Below are positions 42,719-50,890 of a stretch of DNA of 64,000 nt, one piece after another; the first letter of the stretch is position 1; every line of letters begins with the position of its first letter. The notes beneath the pieces were generated by a model. That model saw nothing but the letters and a program-made list of their open reading frames with translations. It was not told where the DNA came from and made no database searches. Source of the DNA: Myroides sp. 1354. Its GTDB lineage: Bacteria; Bacteroidota; Bacteroidia; Flavobacteriales; Flavobacteriaceae. The position numbers and the translations under genes are program-made. The stretch covers positions 1,348-65,347 of the forward strand of contig NZ_JACAGN010000012.1 in NCBI RefSeq assembly GCF_030324495.1, written 5' to 3'.

Positions 42719-45412
42719 TTAAAAATAGCGTTTATCTGGTGCTTTTCGTTTTTCCCACTTGATGTCACTTAACATGGACGACTTGATTCCGATAAAGAAT
42801 CCCCAACTGGTATATGTTCCAATAGGAACCCAAGTGAAGTCCATGCGCCAACTCAATAAATCGCGTTCGAAGCGGAATTGAGTAAAGGTAACTCCTTTTT
42901 GTACAAAGTCATAACCCGAAGAAAAACCAACTTTCCATCGCGGAGTAAGTTCTATATTTCCAGACATCATAACGGAATTGTTTGAAATCTCGTTTTGACG
43001 GGCAGAGTTGTTATAGGTTAGGGAATAAGCAAAGGTTAAGTCCCAAGGAATTTTAGCGTTGTAAAACCCTTCAAAAGGACGATCTTCTTTGTTGTTGTCA
43101 AACATACTTTGACGATTATCACCTAGATTACCTGCTTGTCCGAATAAATCATCTCCACGTCCACCATTGTCAATCGAATTTTGATTTGGTTTTTCTTTAT
43201 TTCCAAATAAGGGATCATTGCTGTTTAACGACCAGTTAACGGTTACGTTCGCACTCGTTAAGCGGAATAGACTTCCTCCGTTGTTGATGTTAAACATATC
43301 AATACGTTGGTTGTTGTTGTTTAAAGCATAAGGATCTAAAGTTGCCCCAATGTTGATTTGCATTTTGTCTTTAAAGAGTGCAGTTCCCGTAGAAACACGC
43401 ATAGGTGCCCATTTAAGAGAGTCTGCAGACATATTATAACTGGTAGAGAGGTTTAAGCTATTTAAAAGCATGAGTTTTCTAAAACCATCTTTTTCTTCGT
43501 CGTCACGGATTTTTGCCTCAAAGGTGTTACTTAATCCCATATTGATCATATTGGAATTTGTTCGACCTGGTGCTCCAAATAATCCTCCTTGAAAACGCGT
43601 ATACTCCTGCATAGTTAATCCAGTAGCATCTATACTATAGGTATCGTAATACTTATCGAAACTTGGGGTATATGAATACCCTACGTTCGGACGCATAACG
43701 TGGCGAATAGCTTGAATTTTGCTGTCCTTGCTGAAGTTAAACGTACCGTAGATAGTTGTTCCAATATTGGTGCTTAAATTATAAGTGCTAAAGCGATCAA
43801 ACCCGTTTACACGGACGTCTTCTACTCGATTGGTCTGCGGATTATATTCTTTCTTTATGGTGTTAAAAACCCAAGTTTCGTTATACGTACCCCCTGCAGA
43901 AACAGAAAAATATTTAAATAGTTTAAAGTTTGTCGTGATAGGTATTGTATGTTGAAAACCAGAATTTAAACTGTCAAACATCGGCTGTTTGAAAAAATTG
44001 TCTTCGTGAATATCTACGCGGTTTTCTCCTCTTAAGTTGTACGAAAGGTTTAAGTTCTTAATTAATCCTTTTTTCGAACCGTTTTTAGGCGCGAAAGGGA
44101 ACATACGATCCACACTCGCTTGGAGTGTTGGCAACGACATATTTACTCGACCTGTATTGGTAGATTGAGAGTGTGTAGCCGAAAGGGACATATTTACTTG
44201 TGGTGTACTCTCAAAAGTTTTAGAATAACTAATGGACGAGTTCATCGTATTGTTTAACGAAGCACCTACGTTATAGGAGTTATTCGATTGTCTAAAGTAT
44301 TGACCACTACCCATGTTTACGGAAGCTGAAAAACGCGATCCCGGATTTGATTTAGCGTCTTGGGAGTGGTTCCACTGAATGTTGTAAATTGTACTTTTTT
44401 GATAATCAGGAAGTCCTCTTTCACTGAAAATGTTGTTTTCATAGCGGATTAATACGCGTCCGTTGTATTTATAGCGCTTCGCATAGTTACTGTTCGATCG
44501 CAAGGCCCAGCTTCCGTTGGTGTAATAATCCCCTTGCATGGTTAAGTCAACCTTATCACTAATCGCAAAGTAGTATCCTCCATTTTGTAAGTAATATCCT
44601 TGTTGATTTGTTTCTCCCACACTTGGAATGATAAAACCTGATTCTGCTTTTTCAGACATGGGGAAAAAAGCGAAAGGCAAGCCCAGTGGAGTAGGAACAT
44701 CTGCAATAACCATATTGGTTGGACCTACAACAACTTTTTTATTTGGTACAAATTTTACTTTTTTTGTCTTGAAGTAATATTCTGGATCATCTAAATCTTT
44801 AGCCGTTGTAAAGATTACATCTTGCATGAAATACACCGAGTCATTCTCTTTTTTTGTCATCCCCGATTTGATGTTGAACTCCCCTTGAGAGGTTCTAGAT
44901 TGCCAAACCAAAGCACGTTGTGATTTAGTGTTGTATACAATCGAGTCGGGTTCAACTACTTGTCCTCCTTGTTTGAAAACAGGAGCTTGACTTAGATTCC
45001 CTAAACTATCTTTAATTCGACCCGCATAAATTTGATTCTGCTCATAATTGAACACAATAATTCCAGCAGTTAATTCGAAATCTTGATATTTGATTTCTGC
45101 TTCGTTGAATAAGGTAATTTGTTTTTTCTTTTGATCAAGCTTATTGTAGTCTTTGGCTTTGCGGTATACAATATCTTCTAAATATCCCTTGGCGGGAGGT
45201 TTAATACTGTCTTTTGGAGTCTGAACTGAAGGTAAAGAATCTTGGATTGGGACAATAGTATCTGTGTCTAAACCAGGGAGTAGTTTAGAGTCTTTGTTGT
45301 TGACTTTCAGTGAAGTAGTTGTTTTGTTGAACTCCTGAGCTTTTACTCTAGGGAATGAAAATACCCCTAAAACGAACAAAACTATGACGATATTGAAAAT
45401 ATTAGTACGCAA
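42719..45412 (-). CDS. lptD: LptD-like LPS assembly outer-membrane protein
   Basis: An 897-residue outer-membrane protein. After a signal sequence (ending VKAQ) comes an N-terminal beta-jellyroll segment like LptA (YQDFELTAGIIVFNYEQNQIY, then GVFNI-type FNIKSGMTKKENDSVYFM), then a long C-terminal region of alternating strands (FSMPFAF, GYYFAISDKVDLTMQGDYY, TWVPIGTYTSWGFFIGIKSS). It delivers lipopolysaccharide to the outer leaflet. The start codon is TTG; an in-frame stop lies 18 nt upstream. A -7-like TAGATTTG overlaps the codon, so the start is not settled. It heads a two-gene unit with ridA. Confidence 0.88.
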   Translation of the reverse strand: MRTNIFNIVIVLFVLGVFSFPRVKAQEFNKTTTSLKVNNKDSKLLPGLDTDTIVPIQDSLPSVQTPKDSIKPPAKGYLEDIVYRKAKDYNKLDQKKKQITLFNEAEIKYQDFELTAGIIVFNYEQNQIYAGRIKDSLGNLSQAPVFKQGGQVVEPDSIVYNTKSQRALVWQSRTSQGEFNIKSGMTKKENDSVYFMQDVIFTTAKDLDDPEYYFKTKKVKFVPNKKVVVGPTNMVIADVPTPLGLPFAFFPMSEKAESGFIIPSVGETNQQGYYLQNGGYYFAISDKVDLTMQGDYYTNGSWALRSNSNYAKRYKYNGRVLIRYENNIFSERGLPDYQKSTIYNIQWNHSQDAKSNPGSRFSASVNMGSGQYFRQSNNSYNVGASLNNTMNSSISYSKTFESTPQVNMSLSATHSQSTNTGRVNMSLPTLQASVDRMFPFAPKNGSKKGLIKNLNLSYNLRGENRVDIHEDNFFKQPMFDSLNSGFQHTIPITTNFKLFKYFSVSAGGTYNETWVFNTIKKEYNPQTNRVEDVRVNGFDRFSTYNLSTNIGTTIYGTFNFSKDSKIQAIRHVMRPNVGYSYTPSFDKYYDTYSIDATGLTMQEYTRFQGGLFGAPGRTNSNMINMGLSNTFEAKIRDDEEKDGFRKLMLLNSLNLSTSYNMSADSLKWAPMRVSTGTALFKDKMQINIGATLDPYALNNNNQRIDMFNINNGGSLFRLTSANVTVNWSLNSNDPLFGNKEKPNQNSIDNGGRGDDLFGQAGNLGDNRQSMFDNNKEDRPFEGFYNAKIPWDLTFAYSLTYNNSARQNEISNNSVMMSGNIELTPRWKVGFSSGYDFVQKGVTFTQFRFERDLLSWRMDFTWVPIGTYTSWGFFIGIKSSMLSDIKWEKRKAPDKRYF

Positions 45413-45535
45413 ATCTATGAATATGTGCTATTTTTGTAAAATCAAACCCGTTGTTTTTAACGTGTCAAACTTACATATATTTTTTCTGAAAAATGTAATT
45501 TAATTTATATTAAACGAATTCTAAACGACTTTTTT

Positions 45536-46678
45536 ATGAACAATAGCGTTGCTAAATTACTATTGGTTTTTTCTTTCCTATGTATTACAGTTGCTGCCTT
45601 AGGGCAAAATAAGAAATTTAAAGTAGTCTTAGATCCAGGCCATGGTGGAAAAGATTCGGGGACGAATCATTTGAATAATGTCGAGAAAGACATTGTGTTA
45701 GCCGTTGCTTTAGAAACTGGAAAAATTCTGGAAAAGAACAAAGATATTGAAGTGATCTATACGCGTGATAAAGATGTTTTTGTTGAGGTAAAACAGCGTT
45801 CTGTTATTGCCAACGACAAAGGTGGAAATGTTTTTGTTTCGATTCACTGTAATGGAGTTGATGGAAACGCAGCTTATGGAACGGAAACCTACGTAATGGG
45901 TTTGAGTAAAAACAAATCCAATTTAGATGTAGCGAAAAAGGAAAACTCCGTAATTATGATGGAGGATGACTATAAGACGAAGTATGCTGGTTTTGATCCT
46001 AAAGCACCAGAATCAATTATTGGATTAACGTTGATTCAAGAGGATTATGTTCATCAAAGTATCGACTTGGCGAGTAGAGTACAAGATGGATTTACTTATG
46101 ATTTAAAGCGCAAAAACAGAGGAGTAAAACAAGGACCTTTCTGGGTATTACATGGAGCTTTTATGCCGAGTATTTTAATTGAGTTGGGATTTGTTTCTAA
46201 TAAGGATGAAGGGGCGTATTTATCATCGAAAAAAGGACAAAAAGAATTGGCAGAGTCAATTGCTAAAGGAATTATAGCCTATAAAAATGCGTATTATGGG
46301 GGAGATGCAACCGTGAGTATTAATCCTGCAGATGAAGCACCTGCTAGAACTTCTACCACAACTTCAACTAAAGCAGAGAAAAGCAAAGGGAATACAGAGA
46401 GTACTTCTGGAAAAACAACTGTAAAAGGTGTGATTTTTAAAGTTCAAATCGCCGCAAGTTCACGTGTGTTAGAGTTGAAGCCGAAAAACTTCAACGGATT
46501 GAGTAATGTAACAATGGAAAAAGCAGGCAAGATTAACAAGTATTTTTACGGTCAGACCTCCGATTATAATGAAGCTAAAAAACGATTAGAAGAGGCTAAA
46601 GCCAAAGGACATAGCTCTTCTTTTATTGTTGCTTACAAGGATGGTCAGAGTATTTCTGTTGAAGAGGCATTGAAATAA
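45536..46678 (+). CDS. N-acetylmuramoyl-L-alanine amidase with SPOR-like domain
   Basis: A 380-residue exported amidase 3-type enzyme that cuts the amide bond between muramic acid and the peptide in peptidoglycan. A signal peptide (residues 1-23, ending ALG) precedes the catalytic domain with VVLDPGHGGKDSGTNHLNN (zinc His), TRDKDVFVEVKQRS, FVSIHCNGV (second His) and PSILIELGFVSNKDEG (catalytic Glu). After a Ser/Thr-rich linker the C-terminal 85 residues (IFKVQIAASSRVLELKPKNF) form a SPOR-type domain that binds septal peptidoglycan. It is divergent from lptD and followed by an MlaD-like gene. Confidence 0.93.
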   Translation: MNNSVAKLLLVFSFLCITVAALGQNKKFKVVLDPGHGGKDSGTNHLNNVEKDIVLAVALETGKILEKNKDIEVIYTRDKDVFVEVKQRSVIANDKGGNVFVSIHCNGVDGNAAYGTETYVMGLSKNKSNLDVAKKENSVIMMEDDYKTKYAGFDPKAPESIIGLTLIQEDYVHQSIDLASRVQDGFTYDLKRKNRGVKQGPFWVLHGAFMPSILIELGFVSNKDEGAYLSSKKGQKELAESIAKGIIAYKNAYYGGDATVSINPADEAPARTSTTTSTKAEKSKGNTESTSGKTTVKGVIFKVQIAASSRVLELKPKNFNGLSNVTMEKAGKINKYFYGQTSDYNEAKKRLEEAKAKGHSSSFIVAYKDGQSISVEEALK

Positions 46679-46704
46679 ACACTGCTTTTTATAAAATAAA
46701 AGTT

Positions 46705-46712
46705 TATTTTTG
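46705..46712 (+). promoter_or_regulatory. -7 box of the MlaD-like gene
   Basis: A perfect TATTTTTG 24 nt before the TTG start codon at 46737. The -33 region is poor. Confidence 0.5.
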
Positions 46713-46736
46713 CGTGTTATATAAAAATATAGAGTT

Positions 46737-47666
46737 TTGAAAATATCTAGAGAAATTAAAACAGCTATTTTAGTATTAGGAGCAATTGCTTTATTTATTT
46801 GGGGATATTCTTTTTTAGATGGAAGAAATCTTTTTGATAATAGTACTAAATATTATGTTGAATACGATAATGTTGAGGGACTGACAACATCCTCTAATGT
46901 TACAATTAACGGCTTAGTAGTAGGTAAAGTCTCTCGTATTAATATCAATGCACAAACGGGTAAGTTGGTGGTTGAATTAATGATGACTCATCCCATTGAT
47001 ATTGCAAAATCAAGTGTGGCAACGATTTATTCTCCAGGATTATTAGGAGGAAAGGGAATTTCTATTGATCCAAAATTTGGAGATACAGATTACGCTGAAT
47101 CAGGGCAATACTTAAAAGGAACCGTGCAATTCGATATCACAGAGAAGTTAGTAGGGGAGTTAGAACCACTGAAAACTAAACTTGATGAAGTATTAGTTAA
47201 TGCTAATGCGATGTTAGTAGCTATTAATGGAGTGTTAGATGAGCAAATGCAAGCGGACCTTAAAACAAGTGTTACCGAATTAAAAGGAACATTAGCAGGA
47301 GCAAATAAATTGATGAATGGAATTGAACCTCAATTAAAAGGGACGATGACGAACTTGAATGTTATGAGTAAGAACTTTGTAGGACTTTCTCAAGATTTAA
47401 GTGAGTTGGATATTAACGGAACATTTGCTAACTTACAAAGTGCTTCTGCCAATATCGATAAGCTTTTAGCAGATATCGAGAGTGGAAACGGTTCCGTAGG
47501 AAAGTTATTAAAAGACGAAGAACTGTATAAGAACTTGACAGGAGCCTCAAAAGAATTAGAAGAATTGATGCGCGATTTGAAAGAAAATCCGAAACGTTAT
47601 GTTCACTTTTCTTTATTTGGTAAAAAGGCGACACCTTACCAAGAGAAAGAGGAGAAAAAGGAATAA
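46737..47666 (+). CDS. MlaD/MCE-family lipid transport protein
   Basis: A 309-residue protein with one N-terminal membrane anchor (TAILVLGAIALFIWGYSFL) and an MCE domain (YYVEYDNVEGLTTSSNVTIN, VVGKVSRININAQTGKLVV, YSPGLLGGKGISIDP). The C-terminal half is a helical bundle-like region with repeated NxLxxGNxL-type stretches. MlaD-type proteins move phospholipids between membranes. The start is TTG (KISREIKTAIL follows); no ATG is available. It follows the amidase gene with a 58-nt gap. Confidence 0.9.
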   Translation: MKISREIKTAILVLGAIALFIWGYSFLDGRNLFDNSTKYYVEYDNVEGLTTSSNVTINGLVVGKVSRININAQTGKLVVELMMTHPIDIAKSSVATIYSPGLLGGKGISIDPKFGDTDYAESGQYLKGTVQFDITEKLVGELEPLKTKLDEVLVNANAMLVAINGVLDEQMQADLKTSVTELKGTLAGANKLMNGIEPQLKGTMTNLNVMSKNFVGLSQDLSELDINGTFANLQSASANIDKLLADIESGNGSVGKLLKDEELYKNLTGASKELEELMRDLKENPKRYVHFSLFGKKATPYQEKEEKKE

Positions 47667-47730
47667 CAGAAATTTAGAACCAATCTAACCAAAAAAACTA
47701 ACAACTTTACAGAAACAATTTATTACAACT

Positions 47731-49056
47731 ATGCAGTATTTAGGCCAAGCATTATTTTTAGTATTACTTATCGCTGGATTTGGCTTCTTTATTCGAAATG
47801 TAAAGAAATTAATTCGCAACATTAAGTTAGGTCGAAAGATTGACCGCACCGATAGACCTAAAGACAGATGGCGCAACATGATTCGCGTTGCTCTGGGGCA
47901 ATCGAAGATGGTAAAACGTCCTATTCCTGCTATTTTGCACATTTTTGTGTATGTAGGATTTGTAATCATCAACATCGAAATGTTAGAAATTATTGTTGAT
48001 GGATTATTTGGTACACACCGTGCGTTTAGCTTTTTAGGTGTAGTTTATGATGTCTTAATCGCTTGTTTCGAAGTATTGGCATTCCTTGTTATCTTTGGAG
48101 TTGCTGTTTTCTGGATTAGAAGAAATATACTGAAATTAAAACGTTTAAACCAACCCGAATTAGAAGGTTGGGCGAAACGTGATGCGAATAATATTATTTA
48201 CATCGAATCTATTTTGATGGTGTTCTTTTTGGTAATGAATGCAGCAGATTACTATTTACAATTAAATGGTTATTCTCATTATAATGCGGTAGGATCATTC
48301 CCTATATCTGGTTTAATAAGCCCGATATTTAATGGAATGGATTTTACAACAGTGGCATTTATTGAACGTTTCTGCTGGTGGGCACATATTATTGGAGTAA
48401 TGTTCTTCATGAATTATTTATACTATTCTAAACACTTACATATTTTCTTAGCTTTCCCGAATACGTATTATGCGAATTTAGAGCCACAAGGAGAATTTGA
48501 TAACCTAGAATCAGTAAAGAACGAAGTAGCTTTGATGATGGATCCCAACGCAGATCCCTTTGCAGCTCCAGCGGAACCAGTAGGTGAGCCAGAAAAATTC
48601 GGTGCTCAGGATGTAATGGATTTGAACTGGGTGCAATTGATGAATGCTTATTCATGTACCGAATGTGGTCGATGTACTTCTTCTTGTCCACAAAATACAA
48701 CAGGGAAAAAATTGTCTCCACGTAAAATCATGATGTCAACGCGTGATCGTTTGGAGGATGTAAGTAAAATATTAGATGCAAACAATGGAACGTTTGTAGA
48801 TGACGGAAAAACACTATTAAACGATTACATCACACCAGAAGAATTATGGGCGTGTAATACGTGTAATGCATGTGTGGAAGAATGTCCAATCGATATTAGT
48901 CCTTTGTCAATCATCATGGATATGAGAAGATTCTTGGTGATGGAACAAAGTGCTGCGCCAATTGAATTGAACAATATGATGCAGAATATTGAAAATAACG
49001 GTGCTCCATGGCAGTATAACCAAATGGATCGCTTAAACTGGAAGGACGAAAACTAA
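47731..49056 (+). CDS. Membrane-bound iron-sulfur protein (heterodisulfide-reductase-like)
   Basis: A 441-residue protein. The N-terminal 260 residues hold about five to six membrane segments, and the C-terminal region has two [4Fe-4S] cluster motifs: CTECGRCTSSCP and CNTCNACVEECP. The layout resembles the membrane electron-transfer subunits of heterodisulfide-reductase- or NarI-like enzymes. With the next gene, which carries the CCG cysteine domains, it probably forms one quinone-linked oxidoreductase. The substrate is unknown. The same gene pair is common in flavobacteria. Confidence 0.9.
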   Translation: MQYLGQALFLVLLIAGFGFFIRNVKKLIRNIKLGRKIDRTDRPKDRWRNMIRVALGQSKMVKRPIPAILHIFVYVGFVIINIEMLEIIVDGLFGTHRAFSFLGVVYDVLIACFEVLAFLVIFGVAVFWIRRNILKLKRLNQPELEGWAKRDANNIIYIESILMVFFLVMNAADYYLQLNGYSHYNAVGSFPISGLISPIFNGMDFTTVAFIERFCWWAHIIGVMFFMNYLYYSKHLHIFLAFPNTYYANLEPQGEFDNLESVKNEVALMMDPNADPFAAPAEPVGEPEKFGAQDVMDLNWVQLMNAYSCTECGRCTSSCPQNTTGKKLSPRKIMMSTRDRLEDVSKILDANNGTFVDDGKTLLNDYITPEELWACNTCNACVEECPIDISPLSIIMDMRRFLVMEQSAAPIELNNMMQNIENNGAPWQYNQMDRLNWKDEN

Positions 49057-49113
49057 TTAACTAACAAGATAAATTGACAACAGCTGTTGATTTTAAATAG
49101 ACACCAATAAATT

Positions 49114-49905
49114 ATGTCAGAAAATTTAGTAGTGCCTACAATGGCCGAAATGATGGCAAAAGGAGAACAACCGGATGTTTTATTTTGGGTAGGTTGTTCA
49201 GGTAGTTTTGACGATAGAGCAAAAAAAATAACAAAAGCATTTGTAAAATTGTTGAATAAAGCGAACGTATCATTCGCTGTATTAGGTACAGAAGAAGGAT
49301 GTACGGGAGATCCTGCAAAACGCGCAGGAAATGAATTCGCCTTTCAAATGCAAGCGATGATGAATATCCAAGTATTAGATGGGTATGAGGTAAAGAAGAT
49401 TGTAACGGCTTGTCCTCACTGTTTTAATACGTTGAAAAATGAATACCCTGGTTTAGGAGGACAATATGAAGTTGTGCATCATACACAGTTTTTAAAATCT
49501 TTACTAGATGAGGGAAAACTAACAATCGAAGGTGGAAGCTTCAAAGGAAAACGCATTACCTTCCACGATCCGTGTTATTTAGGGCGTGCAAACAGTGTTT
49601 TTGAAGCACCTCGTCAATTGATTGAGAAATTAGATGCCGAATTGGTTGAAATGAAACGTTCAAAATTGAATGGTTTCTGCTGTGGGGCTGGTGGAGCTCA
49701 ACTGTTTAAAGAACCAGAGCACGGAAGCAAGGAAGTACACGTAGAACGAACAGAAGAAGCGATTAATACCAATGCGGAAATTATCGCTGCGGGTTGTCCT
49801 TTCTGTAATACCATGCTTACAGATGGTGTGAAGTTTAAAGAAAAAGAAGGTGAAGTCAAAGTACTTGACGTAGCCGAATTAATTGCAAATGCAGAAGATC
49901 TATAA
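49114..49905 (+). CDS. Soluble iron-sulfur (CCG domain) oxidoreductase subunit
   Basis: A 263-residue protein with two CCG domains, as in heterodisulfide reductase subunit B and LutA/GlpC. Blocks: FWVGCSGSFDDRAKKITKAF, TACPHCFNTLKNEYPGL, then FHDPCYLGRANSVFEAPR and NGFCCGAGGAQLF, with a final AAGCPFCNTML. These cysteines bind a [4Fe-4S] cluster or disulfide substrate. It follows the membrane iron-sulfur gene by 57 nt. The electron donor and substrate are unknown. Confidence 0.93.
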   Translation: MSENLVVPTMAEMMAKGEQPDVLFWVGCSGSFDDRAKKITKAFVKLLNKANVSFAVLGTEEGCTGDPAKRAGNEFAFQMQAMMNIQVLDGYEVKKIVTACPHCFNTLKNEYPGLGGQYEVVHHTQFLKSLLDEGKLTIEGGSFKGKRITFHDPCYLGRANSVFEAPRQLIEKLDAELVEMKRSKLNGFCCGAGGAQLFKEPEHGSKEVHVERTEEAINTNAEIIAAGCPFCNTMLTDGVKFKEKEGEVKVLDVAELIANAEDL

Positions 49906-49907
49906 CT

Positions 49908-50393
49908 ATGTTTAAGCCTTTTGAAGAAATGCCTGATCATTCCAGAGTTTGGATTTATCAGTCAAATAGAAAATTTTCCGATGAAGAAGTAGAGGAAATT
50001 GACACCGTTATGCGCCAATTTACGGAAGAATGGGTAGCGCATGCGACGCCCTTGACTGCTTCATATGAAATCAAATACAATCGCTTTATTATTTTAGCGG
50101 TTGATCAGGATATACATCCAGCATCAGGTTGTTCAATCGATGCCTCTGTGCGTGTGATTCAAGATATCGAACAGAAATACAACGTTGATTTGTTAGATAA
50201 AATGAATGTGACGTACAAAACAGGTGAGTTTATCGCGTTTAAAACCGTAATGGAATTTAAACAAATGGTAAAGACAAAAGCAGTATCTGCAAATACCATT
50301 GTATTCAATAACTTAGTGAATGACTTAGGTGAATACCGCGAGTATTGGGAAGTACCTGCAGAAGAAAGCTGGCATAGCCGCTTTTTTAAATAA
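49908..50393 (+). CDS. Conserved flavobacterial protein, often named ABC transporter ATPase without basis
   Basis: A 161-residue cytoplasmic protein. It has no Walker A, Walker B or ABC signature, so the name ABC transporter ATPase often attached to relatives is not supported. Visible features are the start FKPFEEMPDHSRVWIYQSNR, the central block HPASGCSIDASVRVIQDIEQ and a C-terminal REYWEVPAEESWHSRFFK. It begins 2 nt after the previous stop, so it is in one operon with the two iron-sulfur genes and may assist them. The function is unknown. Confidence 0.85.
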   Translation: MFKPFEEMPDHSRVWIYQSNRKFSDEEVEEIDTVMRQFTEEWVAHATPLTASYEIKYNRFIILAVDQDIHPASGCSIDASVRVIQDIEQKYNVDLLDKMNVTYKTGEFIAFKTVMEFKQMVKTKAVSANTIVFNNLVNDLGEYREYWEVPAEESWHSRFFK

Positions 50394-50418
50394 GAAGCTT
50401 TATACATTTATATAAGAT

Positions 50419-50448
50419 AAAAATCGTCAAATTTTGACGATTTTTTTT
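50419..50448 (+). terminator. Intrinsic terminator
   Basis: AAAATCGTCAAA/TTTTGACGATTTT with almost no loop and a T-run, 28 nt past the stop of the 161-residue protein. Confidence 0.9.
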
Positions 50449-50542
50449 ATGCTTCTAACTAAACTCCTTTTGATAGTATAAAGAAGTTGATGCTGTGATT
50501 AAGGAGGGTATTTTTTTCCTTGTTTAGTATGTATAGTAATAG

Positions 50543-50668
50543 AGGACCAAACTATTTGTAGGTGATAAAAGAAAAGAACTAGATAATAGTAAAATTCACG
50601 GTAGAAATGCAGGAATAAGCTTTGAATATAAAGAGATCAGAGCAATCGAAAAGGCTAAATTTATTTGA
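50543..50668 (+). pseudogene. Possible coding remnant
   Basis: A 41-codon frame without a start codon reads like protein (GRNAGISFEYKEIRAIEKAK). A second protein-like piece in another frame (KEVDAVIKEG, about 50480-50510) lies just upstream. Together they suggest a decayed gene in this 497-nt gap. No family is recognised, so the call is weak. Confidence 0.3.
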
Positions 50669-50811
50669 TTTTTTTAAATAATGAGAACATTTGATAATTT
50701 TGTTTGTTGAATTCATTTTTCAGGATGTTTAATTGAATAATTTTTATAAAATTGATAAAATTGCAAGGGTATCTCAAAATAAAGTTCCTGTCAGTTCTTT
50801 TTTAAATAAAG

Positions 50812-50828
50812 TAGATTTGTTAAGTTTG
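50812..50828 (+). promoter_or_regulatory. Two overlapping -7 boxes upstream of the GH3 fusion gene
   Basis: TAGATTTG (50812-50819) and TAAGTTTG (50821-50828) are both perfect -7 matches separated by one base. The upstream region is T-rich but has no clear TTTG. The ATG at 50891 lies about 60 nt downstream. Confidence 0.5.
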
Positions 50829-50890
50829 CATCCATAGAGGTATTGGTGTAACGCTTATTGATCTCTATTTTAAAAAAGCTAAGAAAATAT

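Noticed and set aside
50449..50811. tRNA or other stable RNA in the intergenic gap
   Set aside because: No cloverleaf or GC-rich stable fold was seen in an AT-rich sequence.
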